From: Lathyrus oleraceus
Lineage: Eukaryota; Streptophyta; Magnoliopsida; Fabales; Fabaceae
Length of the DNA: 64,000 nt
Assembly: GCF_024323335.1 (NCBI RefSeq)
Contig: NC_066581.1
Location: 299,792,536 to 299,856,535 of the forward strand
Reading direction: 5' to 3'
Of the stretch, positions 56,979-64,000 are shown piece after piece. Numbering within the stretch: the stretch's first letter is position 1; each line of letters begins with the position of its first letter. A program made the translations under genes and the position numbers. The notes below the pieces were generated by a model that was given only the letters and a program-made list of their open reading frames with translations, had not been told where the DNA came from and made no database searches.

Positions 56979-59504
56979 TGTCATACCCCAAAATTTACCC
57001 TCCTTTTTTCTTTTTTTAACATACCTCATTTGCATACATCAAATCATATCATGCATGACCGTTGCATATGATCATGGAATCACAAGCATGACTACATTTT
57101 GGTTTGTACATTAACATTAGGGTTTCACTTTGTTTTACTTGTCAACTAACCCTAACTTAATGAAGAGATGGTACTTTTTTTTCTTGCTACTCAAGTATAT
57201 GATCATGCTTCAAATCAAGGCAAAGTCAAGATCTTTGAATAACGGAAATGCAAGTTTGTTCAAATTGATTCAAAGGTGTTTCGTGTCATGGTTTCCATGC
57301 CAAAACCCTAAATATTAAACCCATACTCCATATCATTCAAGCCCTAATCATATTTTAATCAAGGGATACTCATTCCATCATCATCATGGTTTAAAATGTA
57401 AGAAAACATAAAATTTTCACAAAGGGGTGCAAAGTGGTTTGACCTAATTTGGAAGTGTTCCATGCCTTTGGTCCAAACTCCATAACTCCTTCAATTTCTA
57501 TCTAAATACCAAGATTATTTAAGCCAAATATGCCTTTTGGGATCCTCTACAGCTTTGATTCAATGGTCAAACATAAATTCATCCATTTAAACCTCATTTG
57601 TGCAAAGCACCAAGTTGCCAAAATGGGCCAAAACCTTTCCACGACCCCTACTTTCCACCCTTTCCATTTTAAGTCCAAACACTCTTTTGATCCCATTATT
57701 TTTGAATTGTGTTAAGCTTATGTCAAAGATCATTTGGCCCAAGTTTGGATCAAAATTCACGAGGGAATCAAAAGTTATGGCATCATGAACATATGACCTC
57801 AAAATGACCAAACATGCTGCAAAGTGCTTAACCAATTGCCTAGCCCACAAAACCAGGTCACGACCTCAACTTCCCAAGCCTACAATTTTCACCTCAAATC
57901 TCCTTTTGGATTGATTATTTTTGCATCTTATTCTACTCCATGAAGTGATCATTTAGCTAAAATAAAATCACAAAACACACAAGTGGATTGGATTTGGCCT
58001 AAGCTTGAACATGGTGACCTAACTCTGTTTTAGTTTGTGACCTATAATGTTAAAACTTGCACAAATCAACTTGGCAACATTTCTCATGCGTGCAAAAAAA
58101 TTACCCATGACCAAATGCATATGAGGATAACTTGAAACGACTTGAGAACCTCCAAAATCACGAGTTTGGCAAAAAAAATCCACACAATTGGGATCTTAAA
58201 ATTTCCCACTCAATTCACACAAATTCAAGCCTATTTCACACGTATTTAGATCCCAACACATTCCATATAAATAGTGGAAGTTGTTGCCTTAATTTGCAGG
58301 CTTTGAAAGCCAAAGAAACCCTGCCACCATTGAAGCCCGATACCTCAAATAACCAGTCCAACTCCTTTTTGTTTCAAGCTTTTTTCCTTCCATTTCTTTG
58401 CCCATAATCCTTCATCGGCATCCTTTGAAGGCGTTTGAAGCTTTACTTTAGTATGAAAACTTTTGCAACCTAGCTACCGGATCCACCATAGTTGACTTCT
58501 GAAGCTTCTTTCGAACAGGTAGGTACGAGTTACAACCTTTAGAAAACAAGTTACCACATTCTTCACCTTGTTCCACTGATCAAAATCCCTAACCTACTGG
58601 TCGTTTATTTTCAGTAACCACCATTTTATTTTACTTTGAAGAACTATGGTTCTTCGAGTTTTTGAGAAAATTCTCCCTGCTTAGAGAAAATCAATTGCTC
58701 TGATGCATGGAGACATGAACGATGAAGTGTTTCATAATTGAATCCATGCTTGATTCATGTTAAAAACACGAGGTCATGAAGTTGTAAAATCACAAATCCG
58801 GAGGTTGAAGATGAAGTTCTTCGCGCTTGTTGGAGCCAAATTCAAATCACTTAGTCAATCAGTGCGTGCCACCTTCGCTAGTCGTTGGATTCAAATGTTT
58901 TAATTTCTTTTTTTTTATTTAATTTTATTTCCTTTTCTTCCAAAATTAATTTTAAATAGCTCCGTTGTTAATTTTTAATCCAATTTTTTTCTATAATTCC
59001 ATAAAAAAAAATTATACCGCTTGCCATTTTTTGCAATTTTTTAAAATCATTTTTGCATGTAATGCATACTTTATTTTATTTTACATTTTTTGTATTTTTA
59101 TTTTAATCATTTTCAAATATTTTTAACCCTAACTTTTAAGGTCCATTCACTTTTAATTTTGTTGACCTTCCACATTTTTGTTGGACTTTTGTTTGATGCT
59201 TTGACCCTCGTTGACATTTTCCCTTTTATTATCTTTATTTAATCATATTAAATCATTCTTAATTGAATTTTATATTCCTTTGATGATTTTTTTATATTTT
59301 GAATTGATTTTGATTACTTCGTTGATGATTTCTTCCTCATCTCAAATCATTGATAGATGGACTTGAGGTTGATCAATTTGATCCAAAACTGTTGATAGAT
59401 GATTGTTAATCATCTTCAATACTTTGCATCAATGATAGGTTAACCCTCGATGAGCCATATTTTGAGTCCTTTGATTTGAGGATAGAATGATCCCTATGTG
59501 ATTG

Positions 59505-59507
<3 letters not shown>

Positions 59508-59558
<51 letters not shown>
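59508..59558 (+). repeat. (TC)n microsatellite
   Basis: A 51-base uninterrupted TC run. The matching place in the 5' LTR (about 7530-7560) has only a short, broken CT-rich stretch. Confidence 0.98.
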
Positions 59559-59563
<5 letters not shown>

Positions 59564-60886
59564 CATCTCTTTCTATTGTTTTAACCATTGTAGTGTATGT
59601 TGAAGGAGATTAACTTTGTGTTAATTCTCTAACATGTCTAATACATACATTTTTATTGACCAGCCTCAGATAGGTATGGCTTCTACATAAGCCTACTTAC
59701 CGTTGCTTGACATAGCGCTAAGTTGTCCCAATAATTGACTAACCATTAACTCCTAACATTAGTCATTTCTCTTTACATTATTGCCTTTAATTCAAGTTAT
59801 TTAAATTCAAGTCAATTAAGTTTGTGTCATTTAATTTTACGTAATTTACATAATGCACTTTTATTGTATGTCCCATTAATCATCACATCATTCCATATTC
59901 TATCCATCTATATTCATTTGTTGCTCTTATCTTGTTTGACTTTTGGCTTGTTAAAACTTAATGAATCAAAATATGATAAAGTAACTTGGACATAATCCTA
60001 ATCGTATGCTTGATCTGGAGTATTGAAGGCCTATTGGACTTTGGACTTTGACTTAGGATTTAGGCCCCTTTGCTTGACTTGGAGTAACAATTGGCCCTGA
60101 TACTTTTTGGACACTCTGACTTTCCCTTGTCCCTATTGAGCTTTTGAGCCTGTGTGTTGTTTCATCTACTTTATGCCTCTTGCATGCATCTTCTTAGGCT
60201 TAGTACACTCTTACACACACATGGCTTTCTCTTGGGATAACTAACAATGAAACATAGGAAAATACACTCTGCACCCACACGACTTTCTCTTGGGCCACCT
60301 AACAATGAGACCCTAGGCTAGCCTTGTATGAGGATGCATCTTTGTTTGTTCAATAATACTTTCCTTTAATTTGGCTTGATCCAATTCACATTGGATCTAC
60401 TAAATCCCTTCATCTGCTACATATCCCCCTTATCTTTGTTAAATGACCATAAGTCTCTTGGTCACTTGATGGGACTTGCGTCTGCCACCTTGGAGCATTC
60501 AACCTCCCCCACAAGTTCAAGACCCTCAGTGAAACACCTCTTTCCTCAAAAGTCAATCATCTGACTCATCCCCACAAGCATCTATGGAAACTTGCATCAA
60601 CAACTTATCAGTCATTGACTAGGCTTGCATGCCATGAGCCTTAAGCAATGCGAAATGATGAGAGGGTATCTTCCCTACCCTTGTCTAGAGTACTTCTATG
60701 TGCAGAATGTAGATCCTAACTGCTCAGAGTATTCGTTTCTATTCATAGACTTTAGTTCAATCCCATGTCAATTCACTATAAAGTCTGCAACTTGCCCATG
60801 TTGCTCTTTATCTTCTTGGTTATGATACCATAATTTTGGGATACACTTTCTTGGTCATTCCCAATTTATTGGTAAAAATGTCTCTC

Positions 60887-61716
60887 CTTACCATATAAGT
60901 TTACGTGATTTGGTAAGACCCTTCTCATGTGAGTCTCCGACTTTGACAAGTTTCCTTTATGGTTTAAACACCATTACAATCATTTTCTTTTAGGGATGAC
61001 ACCTTCATTGATATTCCATGGGTTGACGCCTTCATGACTATTCCCCTTTCATGGTGTAAACACTTATCCTTACCATATCAGTCCCCGTGCTTTGCTAAGA
61101 CCTTTATCAAGTGAGTCTCGGGCTTTGACAAGTTCCTGCTTTTCTCATTACCATATTACTCCTCGTGCTTTGGTAAGACCTTGTCATGTGAATCTCCGAC
61201 TTTAACAAGTTTCCTTTCTGGTTTAAGCACTATTACAATCATTTCCTTTTAGGGTTGACACATTCATGGTTATTCCCTAAGTTGACGCCTTCATGGCTAT
61301 TCCAATTTTCCTAGTTTAAACACCTCTCCTTACCATATCAGTCCACATGCTTTGGTAAGACCCTTGTCACGTGAGTCTCAGGATTTGATAAGTTCCTTCT
61401 TTTCTCATTACCATATCAGTCCCCGTGCTTTGGTAAGACCCTTGTCATGTGAGTCTCCGACTTTGACAAGTTTCCTTTCTGGATTAAACACCATTGTAAT
61501 CATTTCCTTTTTGGGTTGACACCTTCATGGTTATTCCATAGGTTGATGCCTTCATGGCTATTCCCCTTTCCTAGTTTAAACACCACTCTTTACCATATCA
61601 GTTCCTATGATTTGGTAAGACCCTTGTCATGTGAGTCTCAGGCTTTGACCAGTTTCTATTTTTCTCATTACCATATCAGTCTCAGTGCCTTGGTAAGACC
61701 CTTATCATGTGAGTTT
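60887..61716 (+). repeat. 260-bp tandem repeat with paired hairpins, 3' Ogre-A LTR
   Basis: Same repeat as 8863-9520. Modules start near 60887, 61068, 61148, 61328, 61408, 61589 and 61672, again alternating about 180 and 80 bases, giving about 3.2 units before the array is cut at 61717. The TTACCA...TGGTAAG and CTTGTCA...TGACAAG pairs are mostly kept. Confidence 0.85.
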
Positions 61717-64000
61717 TGTAGCGGTAAATTCATGATCATCAAGCTATGGATAAGTTGGACATCAAATAACAAGAGTCGCCACCGCGCTTTTATTGTTTCC
61801 AAGGGAAAAGGGAAAAAGTACAAACAAAACCCAAAAGTAAGAAGTTTTCAAATCAAAACTAATAAAATGTTAAAGATTACAGGTAAGGGGGTTGGTTACA
61901 CAGAGGGAAGATGTTAGCACCCAAAGTGTCCTAGGTACTCCTAGGGAGCCCTTTTTGTGTGCATATGTATTTTGTAGATGTTTACAAACAAATGGAATGT
62001 GGGGATGAGAAAAGAATTCATTAATTATATTTTTGTGTTTGGCAAGACCTTCGGTCTTGTGCCTACGTACCAACATAAAAATGAGAGATCAAAACCTCGT
62101 AGTTTGTGATACAAATTTCAAAGTGGATGCATGGTTTTTAACAAAAATTAAGTTTGAAAGGCACAAAGGCCTAAAAATGGTTTGAATGAGTTAGTTCTTT
62201 TTTGGCTTTTTGAAAGTTTAAGTCAGGTATTGTTAAGTTCATTTACAAATTTGAATTAAAAAAAGAAGTTTGAAAATGCAATTGCATAAGACCAAAGTTT
62301 CTATCATTTTTGCAAAATGGTCAAAGTTTGGAACAAAATAAGTTCAAACAAAGAAGATTTCGAAAAGGGAGGGAGAGATTTTGAAATTAAAGAAATGGAG
62401 AAAAGATGAAGAGACTAATCCTATGCACAAAATTCAAAGTTAAGAGTTGAAAAGATCTGACCAAATGGGTAGCAATCCAATAGACAAAAATGTCAATAGA
62501 AACCCAGAATTCCCTTGGACATTTAGAATCAAGCAACACACAAATGCACAACTATATTATCTTGAAGAGCAAAGGCATCAAATAAAGATAGCCACATCCA
62601 AGCTTCAATCATTCCATGATCTTCTTCAAATTAGCCCATGTAGCAGATGAATTCCACAAGTCATAGGTTTAAAACAACAGCTTCATAATAATCATGTTGC
62701 AGATAAACTCAGAGGGATATTGAATGATGTATCAGATGAAGATTAAAATTGCAAGCACTTGGTCCCTTAATAAGTTGGCATTGGCCAAGTTCTTTAGCAA
62801 AGGAATGTTGCCTAAGTTCTAAGTCCATTTGTCCAAGATCAAACCAACAGTCCACACAATTGTTTTTAGGGTTTTTGTTGTTATTATATACATTAATGGT
62901 CAAAGACCATACAAACAAGCAAAGTATATACAAACAAGAAATATCACACAATATGGTCCAAGTGGACAAAGTGAAAATTGCATTAACATAAACAATTAGA
63001 ATGATATGAACAGTGGCAAATGAATAAAGACAAGAATTAAATGACATTAAAGTAAATAGCTTAAAATTAAAAGTTAGTTGTTAATGAGTTAGAAGTTAGT
63101 ATTATTTTGCTTTTGCTTTTCATTTTAAGACATTCTTTGGAGAACACTCAACCCATTTATCACAAGCATGGATCCTTGAACCAATACATCTTCCAAAGGA
63201 AGGAAAAAAGGCCAAGTTTCCACACAATACCATGAAAGAGGAGAGACTTACAATCTCACTAACTAGAATGCTATGCCTTTTGTGTCACAAATTTAGCGTT
63301 ATGTTAAGCAATCGTAATTGGACTTATGTAGAAGTCACAACTATCTGAGGTCGGGCAATAGAATTTTGGTGTTAATTCATGTTAGAGATATAGTATAATG
63401 GACTATGCTCATGAAACATACCACACACAAAAAGAATATGCAAAAGAGGTGGCTAATCTCATCCATACTCATATTAATTTTTCAATCAACTAGCTTTAGA
63501 ACTTTGAGATATCATAGACCAAATGATATGAATGCATAAATAAGGGGAATGAGATGAAGAGGAAGGGGAATGGATCAAAACTCAAATTGGTCAAAGGAGG
63601 ACTTTTACCGAATTAATATCATTCATTCATTTTGGGAGATCGAATGTACATTCCATCAATCCCCTAAATCCAATGATATTAACTTGACAAAGTCAAATCA
63701 ACCTTGACCAAGACCCAACAACAAGAGTCAAACTCAAACAAGTCATCACAATTGGTCAACAAAATTATTTGGCATTTATTCAAATTAAAAATACTAAAAT
63801 AAGGCATTTAAATTAAATATGGTTTATCAAATTTCTAAAACCTCATCAAAACACCAAATAAATGGCCATGAGATTTATCATAGGTCAAACAAGGTCAAAG
63901 AACCTTGGAGAACATGATCTGACCTCAATTTTAACTAACTCCACATATATAAATAGATATGAGGAGTTGAATTTTGAGGTGTGTCAACTGAGTTGCTTCG
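61717..64000 (-). mobile_element. Ogre-B LTR, minus strand, running out of the window
   Basis: Starts TGTAGCGGTAAATTCATGAT, the reverse complement of the Ogre-B LTR end, and is colinear with the minus-strand solo LTR up to the window end, including the GAGTCGCCACCGCGCTTTT stretch. This edge is the outer 3' end, so it is either a solo LTR or the 3' LTR of a minus-strand element whose body lies to the right. The left flank is AGTTT; its duplicate should lie outside the window. Short ORFs are chance. Confidence 0.9.

Larger units (their letters stand above)
56979..61716 (+). mobile_element. 3' LTR of Ogre-A, interrupted
   Basis: Starts like the 5' LTR at 5100 and stays colinear to the hairpin-repeat zone, then stops at 61716 where a minus-strand Ogre-B LTR enters, in sequence equivalent to about 9435 of the 5' LTR. 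TATA box at 58266. It carries a (TC)n run absent from the 5' LTR and more copies of the 260-bp repeat. Confidence 0.9.

Noticed and set aside
57587..57850. 87-codon minus-strand frame in the Ogre-A 3' LTR
   Set aside because: It is not open in the matching place of the 5' LTR and has no known domain.
59406..59588. Minus-strand frame coding for a long Arg-Glu repeat
   Set aside because: It is the translation of the (TC)n microsatellite.

Overview
The window looks like intergenic heterochromatin from a large plant genome, most likely a legume of the tribe Fabeae (pea, vetch, lentil or grass pea relatives). This rests on giant Ogre-type Ty3/gypsy elements (4.7-5 kb LTRs, an extra ORF upstream of gag, an Arg-tRNA-type primer site) next to a SIRE/Maximus Ty1/copia element with a third, env-position ORF. 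I found no host gene, no tRNA or rRNA and no CRISPR. Every stretch can be assigned to an LTR retrotransposon or its remains.

The elements are nested, and the nesting gives a relative order. Layer 0: a decayed Tekay-like chromovirus (1-2856) and its 3' LTR (2857-5099). Layer 1: Ogre-A enters that LTR at 5100. Its parts are the 5' LTR (5100-10050), primer site, ORF1 (10740-11997), gag (12334-13256, 15070-15596, 30625-31380), protease and RT (31381-33520), RNase H (33521-34269 and 54190-54590), integrase (54591-55826), a stem-loop series, and the 3' LTR (56979-61716, cut off). Layer 2, inside Ogre-A: a minus-strand copia-type LTR (13257-15069); a minus-strand solo Ogre-B LTR (15597-30624) with a perfect GAGAC target duplication; a complete 19.9-kb Ogre-B (34270-54189) in the RNase H region; and another minus-strand Ogre-B LTR entering at 61717 and leaving the window. 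Layer 3: a young SIRE/Maximus element (17389-27875, target duplication AAATG) inside the solo LTR.

The SIRE element is the only one that looks recently active. Its LTRs differ by one substitution and one C in a homopolymer, and it keeps gag, pol and ORF3 open. Gag and pol overlap in different frames. ORF3 is preceded by a TATA box, a telo-box and a pyrimidine-rich leader that look like a separate promoter. Ogre-B keeps a long ORF1, but its RT is fused in frame to the end of its integrase by a deletion. Ogre-A is old and full of stops.

The most unusual signal is a short series of stem-loops just after the integrase stop codon in both Ogre elements. The modules share loop and tail sequence (often CCC-GAAA-GGG, then a GCAAAA-like tail), but the outer stems differ in sequence while staying complementary. 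This is the pattern expected of a maintained RNA structure. Other notable structures are a paired-hairpin 260-bp repeat in the Ogre-A LTRs, a primer-site-like copy inside the Ogre-B LTR, a satellite-like array in the Ogre-B 3' UTR, and strong CAGA/TCTG word enrichment across the SIRE element.
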